Shown piece by piece: positions 18,193 to 28,292 of a stretch of 64,000 bases of DNA; position 1 is the stretch's first letter; each line of letters begins with the position of its first letter. Position numbers and translations under genes: made by a program. The notes under the pieces were generated by a model. The model was not told where the DNA came from and ran no database searches. It saw only the letters and a program-made list of their open reading frames with translations. The stretch spans positions 2,356,001 to 2,420,000 of the forward strand of contig NC_006042.1 in the NCBI RefSeq assembly GCF_000002515.2, in the 5' to 3' direction. This DNA comes from Kluyveromyces lactis (taxonomy: Eukaryota; Ascomycota; Saccharomycetes; Saccharomycetales; Saccharomycetaceae).

Positions 18193-19422
18193 TTATTTTT
18201 TACCACTAGTAGCTTTGAAGTGGATTATATCACCGTCTTCGACCACATATTGTTTACCGCCTCTTTTGATCTTCCCTTGAGACTTCAATTGCGACTCTTG
18301 AAGCGGAGGATCCATTTTTTTGATATCATCGAATTTTATAATGTTAGCACTGATAAATGTCTTTTCTAAATCACTATGGATAGTTCCAGCAGCTTCTGGT
18401 GCCAACGTTCCTTTCCTAATGGTCCATTGACGAGCCTCAATTGGTCCACAGGTGTAAAAACTGATCAATTGCAATAACTCTCTCATTTTGATGATAATAT
18501 TTGGGAGTGCTGTCAGAGGTACTTCCAACTTCTCTTTACCGATGATCTCTTTGCAAAAAGCCTCAAATTCTTGGAGATTGTTGTCCAATTCGTTGTACTT
18601 CGTTTCAAGTTCAGCACTAAACAGCATCACTTCGTCTCCAGGCGCATATTCTTGGATCCAATCCTTGATTTTCTTCAAGAATTTGTTTTCTTGCAAAAGA
18701 TAATCTTTGGGAGCAACGTTAAGTAGAACCAGGGTTGGTTTAGCTGTTAGAAAGTTGTGTTTATTCAGGATTTTAATCTCTTCCTCTGTCCAGTTCTGCT
18801 TGAAGTGTGACAATTTTCTTCCCTCGTACATATGGGCCTCTAATTCCTCTAGCAATCTCAGTTCAAGATGCATTTCTAAGAATTCTGGAGAGTTTTTCGG
18901 AGATCTGTTTATCTTTTTGTTAATTCTTTCTCTTGCACCTTCCAGCCATTCGAGATCTTTCAGCACCAGTTCATCTTGCACTAATGACAAGTCTCTAACT
19001 GGATCCACATTTCCTTCAATATGAGTAATTTCATCATTTTCAAATCCTCGAACCACTTGGTATATTCCGTCTACGTGCCGAATATCATTAAGGAACTTGT
19101 TTCCCAAACCTTCCCCACTTGATGCTCCTCTTGTTAATCCAGCAATATCGAAAATGGAAAGTGTAGCTGGAATTTTCTTCTGACTCTCATAGAGTTTATG
19201 AAGATGGTCCAATTTAAAGCTGGGTACAATAACCTTGGACTCTTCGGGTTCTATAGTGGCAAAAGGGTAGTTAGCTGGATTACCCAATTTCGACTTGGTT
19301 ATTGCCTGGAAAAACGTTGATTTACCTACATTGGCCAATCCAACGATGCCTGAAGCTAGATTATTTGAAGGTCGTCCCAGTACGGTATAAAACCGTTTTA
19401 TAGATTGGTGAATTAGATGCAT
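18193..19422 (-). CDS. YLF2: Mitochondrial Obg-like (YchF/Ola1) ATPase Ylf2
   Basis: The 409-residue product is a YchF-type P-loop NTPase. It shows G1 GLANVGKST (about 28-36), G3 DIAGLTRGAS (about 87-96), a helical insertion (about 125-200), and a C-terminal TGS domain (about 315-405, with the FKATSGKK ending). It carries about 20 extra basic, acid-poor residues before the G domain (HLIHQSIKRFYTVLGR), a plausible presequence, which separates it from cytosolic Ola1 and matches Ylf2 (YHL014C, 405 residues). The frame extends upstream only via GTG; the ATG at 19422 is used. The family binds ATP as well as GTP; the cellular role of Ylf2 is poorly known. Confidence 0.92.
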   Translation of the reverse strand: MHLIHQSIKRFYTVLGRPSNNLASGIVGLANVGKSTFFQAITKSKLGNPANYPFATIEPEESKVIVPSFKLDHLHKLYESQKKIPATLSIFDIAGLTRGASSGEGLGNKFLNDIRHVDGIYQVVRGFENDEITHIEGNVDPVRDLSLVQDELVLKDLEWLEGARERINKKINRSPKNSPEFLEMHLELRLLEELEAHMYEGRKLSHFKQNWTEEEIKILNKHNFLTAKPTLVLLNVAPKDYLLQENKFLKKIKDWIQEYAPGDEVMLFSAELETKYNELDNNLQEFEAFCKEIIGKEKLEVPLTALPNIIIKMRELLQLISFYTCGPIEARQWTIRKGTLAPEAAGTIHSDLEKTFISANIIKFDDIKKMDPPLQESQLKSQGKIKRGGKQYVVEDGDIIHFKATSGKK

Positions 19423-19615
19423 GTATGTTGGCACAAGGCAATACCTTGCATTGAGGTCAGTTGATTGAAATTTAAGTATTATGAACTATTTCAAGATTTG
19501 ATTACTCAATGTATCTTATATTGACAGAATCTGAAAAAAAAAAACAAATGATGGGATGAGATGTGAAATCGAACTTCTACAATAAGACAATACGAACCAA
19601 CTATTGATAGTAAAA

Positions 19616-20569
19616 CTACAGATCATGCAACGAGTTATAATGCTCTCCGAGCGTATACGAATGTTTGTAGTATACGATCTTGAGTTCGGGATTCTTCGCG
19701 TCTTCATTTATCCTGTAAGTGGATCTTCCTGACATCAAAATGCTAATGGTACTGTTAAAAACTTTTGATAGTGCCAAAATTTCTACTTCTCCACCCCATT
19801 GGGCTGTAGTTTCCATAGTTTTTGTATACTCATCAAGATCCTTTACGGTCATTGTATTTTCATCGAAAAGATATGGGATGAAATCGTCACGGTTCTCCCT
19901 AATGAATGATGATGAAAGCGATCTCAACGAATAGACGTCCATTTCAGACACGTACTTGGTACCTGTATATTCCTCTGGAAAGTTATAATCATACTCAATG
20001 TCATTATTAGTCTGATGGCGGAGCCTCAGTTGATCTAGAATACTATTAAACAAACAGTGTCCATCCGGCTGGATATCGAATTGTTTCAAATTTAGCACTA
20101 CACAAACTTTATCCAAAGAGTTTTGCTCAATATCTTTCAAGTTCGGCTGCTCGGCTGCCTCTTCCATTGCCTGTTGTTTAATTCTTGCAACCTCTGCATC
20201 CCTTTTTGCCAATCGCTCCTTTTGTCTATTCCTACGTTTCTTTCCCTGTAACTCTGGTTCTCGCTGTTGCAACTCATCGGTTTTACAAACAGATTGCACA
20301 GGATCTTGATCTAAGGACAATTGAGCTAATAATTGAGCTGGTGTGATTTCTTCCGAATCAGAATGCTCAAAAGCAACACCGTTCAACTTTGCGAGCTCTG
20401 ATTTATGTCGAGTATCAAGTTCCTGTTCTAAGTCTGTACATTTGGCATTTACTTGCTTCCTCGTCTTCTTTGATGCTTGCTTCTTCAAAGAAGTAATCTG
20501 ATTGGTCAAATCTTTACGTTCCTTGCGATGACGCGCAAGCAGCTCCTCTTGTGCAGTTTCAGTAGACAT
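19616..20569 (-). CDS. OTU2: OTU-domain deubiquitinase Otu2
   Basis: The 317-residue product has a charged coiled-coil N-terminal half (about 1-140, dense in Lys/Arg/Glu) and a C-terminal OTU cysteine-protease domain (about 150-317). The catalytic signature PDGHCLFN gives Asp169 and Cys172, and the late LGEHYNSL motif supplies the catalytic His near 310. It matches Otu2 (YHL013C, 307 residues), which associates with ribosomes and trims ubiquitin from 40S proteins during translation. It precedes the initiator-tRNA gene, with a 191-bp promoter region between. Confidence 0.95.
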   Translation of the reverse strand: MSTETAQEELLARHRKERKDLTNQITSLKKQASKKTRKQVNAKCTDLEQELDTRHKSELAKLNGVAFEHSDSEEITPAQLLAQLSLDQDPVQSVCKTDELQQREPELQGKKRRNRQKERLAKRDAEVARIKQQAMEEAAEQPNLKDIEQNSLDKVCVVLNLKQFDIQPDGHCLFNSILDQLRLRHQTNNDIEYDYNFPEEYTGTKYVSEMDVYSLRSLSSSFIRENRDDFIPYLFDENTMTVKDLDEYTKTMETTAQWGGEVEILALSKVFNSTISILMSGRSTYRINEDAKNPELKIVYYKHSYTLGEHYNSLHDL

Positions 20570-20644
20570 TCACTTATTCTTGAGAGATTGCTTCAGAGAG
20601 GAGTTCCTTTATATAACAATAAAAATTGTTAGTATGCTGAAGAT

Positions 20645-20664
20645 GAGATGAGCCTATTCATCTC
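20645..20664. repeat. Short inverted repeat upstream of OTU2
   Basis: GAGATGA and TCATCTC form perfect 7-bp arms around a 6-bp spacer, in the OTU2 promoter between OTU2 and tRNA-iMet. The arms contain GATGAG, the core of the PAC element of ribosome-biogenesis genes. Confidence 0.6.
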
Positions 20665-20760
20665 ACTTCTTCATTTTCAGGTTTTTTTGGTTTTCAGTTT
20701 CGCAGACCAGAAAGAGAGATGACGGCAGGATTAGCTACGAATAAAAAAAAAATCAAAAAA

Positions 20761-20832
20761 TAGCGCCGCTCGGTTTCGATCCGAGGACATCAGGGTTATG
20801 AGCCCTGCGCGCTTCCACTGCGCCACGGCGCT
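20761..20832 (-). tRNA. tM(CAU)i: Initiator tRNA-Met (anticodon CAT)
   Basis: The minus strand reads as a 72-nt cloverleaf beginning AGCGCCGTGGCGCAGTGG. The acceptor pair is A1:U72, the anticodon loop reads CTCATAA, and the T-loop carries TCGAAA instead of TTCGAA. These are the hallmarks of the eukaryotic initiator. It matches the S. cerevisiae initiator as I remember it. An A-rich block just below it (about 20742-20760) gives T-runs on the transcribed strand as Pol III terminator. Confidence 0.98.
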
Positions 20833-22463
20833 GTCAAAGATGAAGTTTTAGTTTTTCCAACGACCAGATCACATCTGCGACAACTCCAGGCAGCTCCGGA
20901 ATCATTTTCTTCGTCCCGTGCCCCCGCTGTTGAAATGACTTACCCCACATAAAGTTTCAAAAAAAATGAAAAATCCGGGAGCGTGTTAGGGAATTAACGA
21001 CAGACCCTGAAGGAAAGTGAGTAAACGCTTCAAAGAGCGGCTTGAACATGTTATATTCCGGTCTACCCCGGAGAAAGATGTTTCACGCGCTGAACAGGAG
21101 AAGGTCATTGTATATATTCCTACTTTTTTCTGTTGCCTCTCTACTTTCTGGTGCTATTTGTAAGAGTTTTTTTTGTTTTTCATCTTTCCGCCGGATTGGT
21201 TAATTTCCCCGGAGATTCCATTTCTCCGGCCTTGAAACTGCCGTACAAACCATTGGCTCCTTTCGAAAATGGTGGAATCCACTTCCCGAAAATGACCGAG
21301 CTGACAAGAAACTGCCCAACTGAAGCTCGAGGGATTCGAACCGTTTAAGCTTCACTGACGTCCGACTATCTACTTTGACAAAAAAAATAAGGACCTTCTT
21401 CCATACTCTTATTTGACACCAAACACTTACGTAGTTATGGTTCGCTACAGTTAACACAGGAACATACAATTATAGCAGAGATCGTAATATTTGGAAAGTA
21501 GAAAAATGAACTTGTCATTGTTCTGCGCTGGCAGTTCCGATTACCTTGGGTAATTGTGCCAGTTTAGTTCTGTTCATCTTTACATGAAGCCTTTCTAGAT
21601 GCCTTCGTATCCTGTCTTCTTCTCTGTGTATATTCTGAGTATATTATCGTAACCGTATGCGACAAAACGTAATTGAACTGGCAACTGACTGTAGATCAGT
21701 AGTGGGAAACGCAATGTACTGCCGGTGCTCTGATTAATTCCCCTCAGTTACTCTGTGTCGCCTAAGAAAATGTCCTTAAGCTTTTTCCTTTCTTTCATAA
21801 TCTCCTATATAGTCCGGGAATCATATAGAGAAACAGGAAAAAAAAAACGAAGAAACATCGATGCAGTCCCACATAAAAGTCCAATTTTGGGCCAAAAAAA
21901 AAGTATGAACAGTGGAAAACAGCACAATCATTGGAATTAATACGATCCCAATTCAGGAATTAAAGAAGGATTTGCTTTGTTTCTGTGAAATCAGGTATTC
22001 TCCGTGATTTGGCCCTTTTCCAATTACTTCCTGCTCCTTCTCTCTTCGCTATTGGAATTGTACAACTTTTAGTTCAAGTATAATTTCAGTTTTATACTTA
22101 TTATACTAATTTTTTTTTTCTTGGGTAACGTTTCCTTCCAAACTAACAGATTTCATTCAACCTTCAACACTCCAGGAGTACTGGGACTAAGTAATTAAGC
22201 ATTGAGGTGGGTACAACTCTTGGATTATTAAACTGAGGCCAAAATCATATATTACGCGAAATTCTATCACTACCACCCCATAATTTCATCCTATTTTCTG
22301 TCAAAATAAAGGAATACAATTATCAGGGGAAGGAACAGTAAACATAGATTTCGGAACAAGAAACATTAGAGTACGCTTCACAAATCCCAGAGAAGAACCA
22401 TTTTAGCTGCAGCAGAAAGGGTGTCATAAGAGATACCAATACGTTTTACTTTGTTTTCAAACT
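20833..22463. other. Long RGT1 upstream region
   Basis: This 1.6-kb gap has no convincing ORF on either strand; the longest frames lack ATG starts. It holds a lone B-box-like element at 21332-21342 and homopolymer tracts near 21378-21385, 21838-21846 and 22111-22121. A long, multi-element promoter would suit a nutrient-regulated transcription factor such as RGT1. Confidence 0.5.
21332..21342 (-). promoter_or_regulatory. Isolated TFIIIC B-box-like element
   Basis: The minus strand reads GGTTCGAATCC, a perfect match to the B-box consensus GGTTCGANTCC. The flanks do not form a T-arm and no acceptor stem or clear A-box is present, so it is not a tRNA gene. It could be an extra-TFIIIC (ETC) site or the relic of a tRNA. 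Confidence 0.45.
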
Positions 22464-25400
22464 ATGCTAAGCGCATTAATTCAAAATGGAATGTCAAAGT
22501 CTGGCGATCCAACAGATGTGGAAAACAATACTACAAACGGATCGTCAAGTACCACGGACAATGCCAATGATGTCGGAAGAGGTGTTAACACTGAAAATAA
22601 CTCCAAATTGGAAAATGACAGCTCGAATGCAGCGACGATAACTACATCGAAACAGGACCCATCTGCTGTAGATGAAGCAACGACTCCGAGGTCGATCAAT
22701 ACAGGAGCTTCTACAGTACCTGAGCCTGATAATACAAGAAGAGATTCTGTTAGCAGCAATGTGTCAACGGCGACAACAGAATCGAGAAGAAGATCTAAGG
22801 TGAGCAGAGCTTGTGACCAATGTCGAAAGAAGAAAATTAAATGTGACTTTATTGAGGGGCACGATATAAACCCAGATCAGAGCTGCACTGGTTGTCGCAA
22901 AATTGGTGAAAAATGCAGTTTCGAAAGAATTCCGCTGAAAAGAGGACCGTCCAAAGGGTATACTAGATCAAATAGCCAAAGCAGAGAAAGACGAGGCTCT
23001 CAGCGACGCAGATCTTCTTCTGAAGTCTCTCAGAAGGGCAAGAAACCTTCTGTTAGTAATCCTGTGAATGCAGTTAACGAATCAAAATCAGAAGTGGATG
23101 CTTCCTTACACCCAGGTCAATCTGCTACATCGACGACGAACGTATCATTACATCCATTGTTACAGTACTTACCAGGAATGAACCATTCTGCAGTGTCTGC
23201 TTCATCTCCTTCAGCTTTGCAACAACCTTTTTGGAAAGTTCCTTATCACGAGTACCAGAACCAGCGAAGGCCATCGCTTGATTCATTGGCTAGTGATTCT
23301 TCACAAAAACCCGGTGGTAAAACAAATCAACAACAGCCACTTCCGTCGCAATCACAACCACAGTCGTTACAAAATATCGGTAACTCAAGGTCAAACACTG
23401 GGCCATTACCTACGCAGGACACTTTCCGCAACCAGAGGTACTACTATCAACCGTCACAAGATTCGGTGTCCGAAGCAGGCTCAGATAACAGAAGAGGATC
23501 ATCTGCCATCCCACCACTCCTTAACCCGGCCATTCAGCTTCAACAGCAGCAGTATTCTTACTCACAATTTGCCATAGCGCAGCAGCAGCAGCAGCAGCAA
23601 CAACAACAACAACAACAACAATTGCAATTACAACAACATCTACAACAACAACATCAGTTACAACAACAGCAATCCCTTCATTCGCCCCAAGCCAACACTA
23701 TGAATGCTAGTACAGGTATATCGAATGGAGGATTTGTGCCATATTCAGGGAATAAGGGACTTCCTTCAGGTGGTCACGTTCTAGAGAGAACGGATAGTGT
23801 TGCTAGTGATGCAATGTCGTTAAATGCCTCCCCGAATATTTACACTGCAGAGGTAGAATCGGCTCCAGCGTCACCTGTTCAAAAGAAGAGAAAGAGATCA
23901 AATAGATCAAGTACATCAAAAAAAGGGAAATCTACCCAACAGAACCTGCCTGCTACTACTCCTACTTTGATTAACTACGGTCAGATCGCTGATGCCCAAT
24001 TAATTGACACATACTATGCATATATCCATTTGAGGTTCCCTATTATTCCTATCAATAAAGACACTTTAACTAATGATCTATTACTCGTCAATACCCAACC
24101 AATTTCCGAATTACATGAATTAAACAACTACATCTTACTTTGGTTCAGAAATTCATTGGAACTACTTATTCGCATCTGTTTAAAAGACAAAGAATCAGAA
24201 GAAATATTGTATCAACAATCAACGTTTGTCAGTGCTATCAATGAATGTTTCCAGAAAATTGTGGATATTCATCCAAGGTTTAGAGACTTGGAAACCCAAA
24301 TTGATGAGAAAATTGCTACGATATATCTTGTTACATTCATTATCCTCAATTGTACTTTGGCTTTAGTCAGCTATAACAACTCTTTCGTCCTTGGAATGTC
24401 GGTAATTATTTTCAATGAATTAAAGCTCTGGAAAAATTTTATCTTCGGCAATTGGAATACTGTTACTGGTCACGATAAGATCTGTTTGCGATTGTATTTT
24501 GAATTGAATACATTTGACTCTTTACAATCTTGTTCTTTCGGTGTGCCCAAATTAATGAATTTGAAGCTTGACGAAACGACTGCATCAAAGCTATTTTATG
24601 ACGAAGTATCAAATGATGGTACCGGCCAGGAAACGGATAAATGGAACGTTGACGAGGATCCAGAAAGAATTCGAATTATAGTTGATAATATGGAGTTAGG
24701 CTATTTCCTATCAAGACTATGCCAAGCCAGAAGATCGTCTTTCGAGAAACCTCTACCTCTTGTCGGTGAACATAACGAAAATAAAACTATACCAGGCCTA
24801 TTCCGTGCATTCCTTTCAATTAAAAGACAATTCACTGACACTTTACTTGACTTACCAGATGCTGAGGGGAAGCTACCAGAAATGACACCAGAGCTTGTCA
24901 CGAGACTAAGCAATATGATTTGTGATTTGACCACAACCATTCATGACTTACTAAAACTAAATGTCGAGGTCAACCCCACTAATTGTTTAGAGTTGTTCCC
25001 CGACAATTCTATGCAAACGGTAGACGAATCTTCGGCACACAATTCAGCAGCACAATCATCAGATCCGTCGAATATTGAAGTTGGGACCGTATCACCCTAC
25101 GTTATCGCAATATACAAAGATCTATTTAACGTTGTTGAATTGATTAAGAACATGCCAACCTCGTTAATTGGATGCGTTATGGGTACACAGGCTCCAAACT
25201 TCGATTCACAGCCACTAGTACTACAACTATCTCAATGCATGAACAACATGCTACAGATAACAACCTTTACTAGCAGTTTGAGCCCTTTCAAGATATTTAA
25301 ACATGAACTGAATGCTCAATCCAAAAACAAAACCATAGATGCAGTACCATTGTGGAAACAGAAAATGAAAAGTTCTTTAGCACCTCTCCAAACGGCAATA

Positions 25401-25487
25401 ACACCACAAGAAATAATGATGGCCCAGTTCATAGACATTGCATGGTGCATTGCAGACACTGAAGAACTAGGATGGTTTAATCAGTAA
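22464..25487 (+). CDS. RGT1: Zn2Cys6 glucose-responsive transcription factor Rgt1
   Basis: The 1007-residue product carries a Zn2Cys6 cluster with Cys117, 120, 127, 141, 144 and 151 (ACDQCRKKKIKCDF), followed by the linker PLKRGPSKGYTRS, which is the Rgt1 signature (YKL038W). Rgt1 represses hexose-transporter genes with Mth1/Std1 and Ssn6-Tup1 in low glucose and is released after phosphorylation. The N-terminal 110 residues and the 160-470 region are Ser/Thr/Asn-rich and disordered, with Arg-Arg-x-Ser sites near 175-185 and a Gln run at 373-386. The C-terminal half (about 500-1005) is the fungal transcription-factor middle-homology region. The order PTM1, snR69, RGT1 parallels S. cerevisiae. 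A second in-frame ATG ten residues in (MSKSGD) could be the real start. Confidence 0.94.
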   Translation: MLSALIQNGMSKSGDPTDVENNTTNGSSSTTDNANDVGRGVNTENNSKLENDSSNAATITTSKQDPSAVDEATTPRSINTGASTVPEPDNTRRDSVSSNVSTATTESRRRSKVSRACDQCRKKKIKCDFIEGHDINPDQSCTGCRKIGEKCSFERIPLKRGPSKGYTRSNSQSRERRGSQRRRSSSEVSQKGKKPSVSNPVNAVNESKSEVDASLHPGQSATSTTNVSLHPLLQYLPGMNHSAVSASSPSALQQPFWKVPYHEYQNQRRPSLDSLASDSSQKPGGKTNQQQPLPSQSQPQSLQNIGNSRSNTGPLPTQDTFRNQRYYYQPSQDSVSEAGSDNRRGSSAIPPLLNPAIQLQQQQYSYSQFAIAQQQQQQQQQQQQQQLQLQQHLQQQHQLQQQQSLHSPQANTMNASTGISNGGFVPYSGNKGLPSGGHVLERTDSVASDAMSLNASPNIYTAEVESAPASPVQKKRKRSNRSSTSKKGKSTQQNLPATTPTLINYGQIADAQLIDTYYAYIHLRFPIIPINKDTLTNDLLLVNTQPISELHELNNYILLWFRNSLELLIRICLKDKESEEILYQQSTFVSAINECFQKIVDIHPRFRDLETQIDEKIATIYLVTFIILNCTLALVSYNNSFVLGMSVIIFNELKLWKNFIFGNWNTVTGHDKICLRLYFELNTFDSLQSCSFGVPKLMNLKLDETTASKLFYDEVSNDGTGQETDKWNVDEDPERIRIIVDNMELGYFLSRLCQARRSSFEKPLPLVGEHNENKTIPGLFRAFLSIKRQFTDTLLDLPDAEGKLPEMTPELVTRLSNMICDLTTTIHDLLKLNVEVNPTNCLELFPDNSMQTVDESSAHNSAAQSSDPSNIEVGTVSPYVIAIYKDLFNVVELIKNMPTSLIGCVMGTQAPNFDSQPLVLQLSQCMNNMLQITTFTSSLSPFKIFKHELNAQSKNKTIDAVPLWKQKMKSSLAPLQTAITPQEIMMAQFIDIAWCIADTEELGWFNQ
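23580..23621 (+). repeat. CAG/CAA repeat coding a Gln run in RGT1
   Basis: Fourteen glutamine codons in a row, about six CAG followed by about eight CAA, are followed by a longer interrupted Gln/Leu stretch to about 23690. The mixed codon make-up should make it less slippage-prone than pure CAG. Confidence 0.95.
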
Positions 25488-26287
25488 CTGAATAAAACAA
25501 AGTTAAATAAGGAAAGGTCACCAAGCTAAGTGAAGAAAAGAAAAGAATAATAACCTAAAAATATTCTACCAAATTCATTGGCAATCACGAAATTTACTTC
25601 TTCTCCGATAATACTATCATGTTACGAACCGAACTACTCACTACCTTCCTTTCTCAAATTGTAATACTAATAGCATCAAAAATGCTAACACACTCCTTTA
25701 GAGAATAGCCATCACCTTCTGTTGGAATATAATCCCTAAAACTAACACACACTTCCATATATACATGTTTCTATTATCCCTATATATTTTCCAAAATGTA
25801 CTTTAAAGTGTTCCTTGATTTTACTCACAACCTACAGACGCTCCCTGTTCTTACAAAAGGTTTCTAGTGTCACAACTCAGAATACCTTCCGCATGTGCTT
25901 TGTCCTCCTGGTCGGTTGTATTCCCCCCCACGGGCAGCAGTATTGTGTGGGGTTTTGCACTAACACCGGGTAACATTCTGTGGAACCCTAAATCTGAATC
26001 TTCGAGATTTTTTGGTTTTCGATTTAGCTTTTGAGGAGGGAAAAGACAAGATTCTTTAAATAAGGTGACAACTCAGACCTATTGGATTTGTGTTTAAAGT
26101 TTGGGGTAAGATTCGACTGGTAAAAGTGAGCAAATAACTAAAAATTAGGTCAATTTTGTTCTTTTGAGTGTTAGCTGGTAGTGATTTTCTTCGAGTGGGA
26201 TCACAGCGCTTTGAACAAAAACTTTTTTGGTTGTGCGGTAAGTATAATTGCTGTGTGTTTGTTTGAGATTAGTTTTAAGGAAGAATC
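25488..26287. other. RGT1 3' region and UGP1 promoter
   Basis: This 800-bp gap holds no ORF. A Reb1-type site CGGGTAA lies at 25967-25973, about 315 bp before UGP1. TGTTGGAATATAA at 25720-25732 only superficially resembles the start of a yeast LTR (see rejected items). Confidence 0.5.
25967..25973 (+). promoter_or_regulatory. Reb1-type site upstream of UGP1
   Basis: CGGGTAA, preceded by AC, matches the Reb1 core and would help clear nucleosomes from the UGP1 promoter. Confidence 0.55.
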
Positions 26288-27790
26288 ATGTCAACAGTGA
26301 AGAAGCATACCAAAACTCATTCCACATACGCGTTTGAGAGCAACACAAACAGTGTTGCTGCATCTCAAATGAGAAATGCATTGAACAAATTGGTTGATTC
26401 GGTAAATGATGATACTGTCCGTAGCAAGTTTGAGAACGAAATGGATTCGTTCTTTTCCCTATTTAGGAGATATTTGGCTGAAAAGTCTAGTGGTAATACT
26501 TTGGATTGGGATAAGATCAAATCCCCTAGCGCGGATGAAGTTGTGGATTATAAGGTCGTTGAATCATCTCAGGCCGAAAACGTGTCCAACTTGGATAAAT
26601 TGGCAGTTTTGAAGTTGAACGGTGGCTTAGGTACCTCAATGGGTTGCGTGGGTCCTAAATCAGTGATCGAAGTTAGGGATGGTAACACTTTTCTTGATTT
26701 GTCCGTTCGTCAAATTGAGTATTTGAATAGACAATACGACTCAGATGTTCCGTTGCTATTGATGAACTCATTCAATACCGATGCCGACACTGAACACTTG
26801 ATCAAGAAATACTCTGCAAACAGGATCAGAATTAGATCTTTTAACCAGTCAAAGTTCCCTCGTGTTCTGAGGGATTCTTTACTACCTGTGCCACAATCTT
26901 TCAACGATGCATTAGACTCCTGGTACCCACCTGGCCATGGTGATTTGTTTGAGTCCTTGCATTCTTCCGGGGAATTGGATGCTCTATTGGCTCAAGGAAG
27001 GGAGATCTTGTTTGTTTCAAACGGTGATAACTTGGGTGCTACTGTTGATCTCAAGATTTTAAACCACATGATTGAAACTGGGGCTGAATACATAATGGAA
27101 TTAACCGACAAGACAAGAGCAGATGTCAAGGGTGGTACTTTGATCTCATACGATGGCCAAGTGCGTTTGCTAGAAGTTGCCCAGGTTCCTAAGGAACATG
27201 TTGACGAATTCAAGAACATCAGAAAATTCAAGAACTTCAACACCAACAATTTATGGATCAACCTAAGAGCTATCAAGAGATTGATTGAATCACAAGCATT
27301 ATCTATGGAAATCATCCCTAATCAAAAGACAATTACTAGAAATGGTCACGAAATAAATGTCTTACAACTAGAAACCGCATGCGGTGCTGCCATCAGGCAT
27401 TTCAAGGGTGCCCATGGTGTTGTTGTCCCAAGATCAAGGTTCCTTCCTGTAAAGACTTGTTCTGATTTATTAATGGTCAAATCTGACTTGTTCTTCCTAG
27501 AACACGGTGCCTTAAAGATCGATCCAACAAGGTTCGGTGCAAATCCATTAATCAAACTAGGTTCTCATTTCAAAAAAGTGTCCGGGTTTAACTGCCATAT
27601 TCCTCATATTCCAAAGATTATCGAACTAGATCATCTAACCATTACTGGTAATGTTTATTTGGGTAAAAACGTCACTCTTAAGGGAACTGTGATCATTGTT
27701 TGCTCTGAAGGTCAAAGAATTGATATCCCTAATGGATCTGTTTTGGAGAACGTTGTTATTACTGGTAACTTACAAATATTAGAGCACTGA
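26288..27790 (+). CDS. UGP1: UTP-glucose-1-phosphate uridylyltransferase
   Basis: The 500-residue product matches Ugp1 (YKL035W, 499), which makes UDP-glucose from UTP and glucose-1-phosphate for glycogen, trehalose, cell-wall glucan and glycoprotein synthesis. The nucleotide-binding loop [18 protein letters not shown] lies at about 109-126. Also visible are the MNSFNT and [10 protein letters not shown] stretches, a KTCSDLL motif near 396-402, and a C-terminal left-handed beta-helix region (about 440-500, with repeated VxGxVxxG-type turns). It is single here, whereas S. cerevisiae also keeps the duplicate YHL012W. Confidence 0.97.
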   Translation: MSTVKKHTKTHSTYAFESNTNSVAASQMRNALNKLVDSVNDDTVRSKFENEMDSFFSLFRRYLAEKSSGNTLDWDKIKSPSADEVVDYKVVESSQAENVSNLDKLAVLKLNGGLGTSMGCVGPKSVIEVRDGNTFLDLSVRQIEYLNRQYDSDVPLLLMNSFNTDADTEHLIKKYSANRIRIRSFNQSKFPRVLRDSLLPVPQSFNDALDSWYPPGHGDLFESLHSSGELDALLAQGREILFVSNGDNLGATVDLKILNHMIETGAEYIMELTDKTRADVKGGTLISYDGQVRLLEVAQVPKEHVDEFKNIRKFKNFNTNNLWINLRAIKRLIESQALSMEIIPNQKTITRNGHEINVLQLETACGAAIRHFKGAHGVVVPRSRFLPVKTCSDLLMVKSDLFFLEHGALKIDPTRFGANPLIKLGSHFKKVSGFNCHIPHIPKIIELDHLTITGNVYLGKNVTLKGTVIIVCSEGQRIDIPNGSVLENVVITGNLQILEH

Positions 27791-28292
27791 GCTTTAATGA
27801 ACGTTAACAAACATTAATACTTGGAATTACGTCGCATATCAAAGAAAAAGACACATGCCACACTTATGATGAACTCGTAGCCTGAGCTTCAACAATGCAA
27901 AGTAGTTGTTTCGCTGAATTATATATAACAAGTATTTAACACTCAACCCCGACATTAATAACAAAACTCAAAATTCTATTATCTGCACTAAGGAATTGGT
28001 CTTTGAACCTATAACAATGCACCATGTTCAAATACTTTGTTCTAACTGTTGATAGCTCAATTCATAAATTCGTCCTTTTCTGAAGCGTAGGCTACGAGTA
28101 ATACCGTTAAGTAATTTTCTTCCTCGTACAATTCATAGTCAGCACACTTATTCTTTCTGTAGCTAAAACATTTAAATACATTTTTTTCTAATATCAAATG
28201 TTAAGATCGAAACCCTTTAAATAACTGACAATAGTCGATCCTAGGGGAAGACAACAACCGCCAGAGCTACTGCGCTGACCCCAACCCCCAAT
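27791..28292. other. UGP1-TUL1 intergenic region
   Basis: This 502-bp tandem gap carries the UGP1 terminator and TUL1 promoter, including a run of T at about 28181-28187. No gene or strong motif is visible. Confidence 0.45.

Noticed and set aside
21133-21348. 71-codon frame upstream of RGT1
   Set aside because: There is no ATG at its start and the region looks like promoter; no recognisable protein.
25720-25732. TGTTGGAATATAA resembling the first bases of a Ty-type solo LTR
   Set aside because: The similarity stops after about ten bases, with no LTR-length element, no matching end and no target-site duplication.
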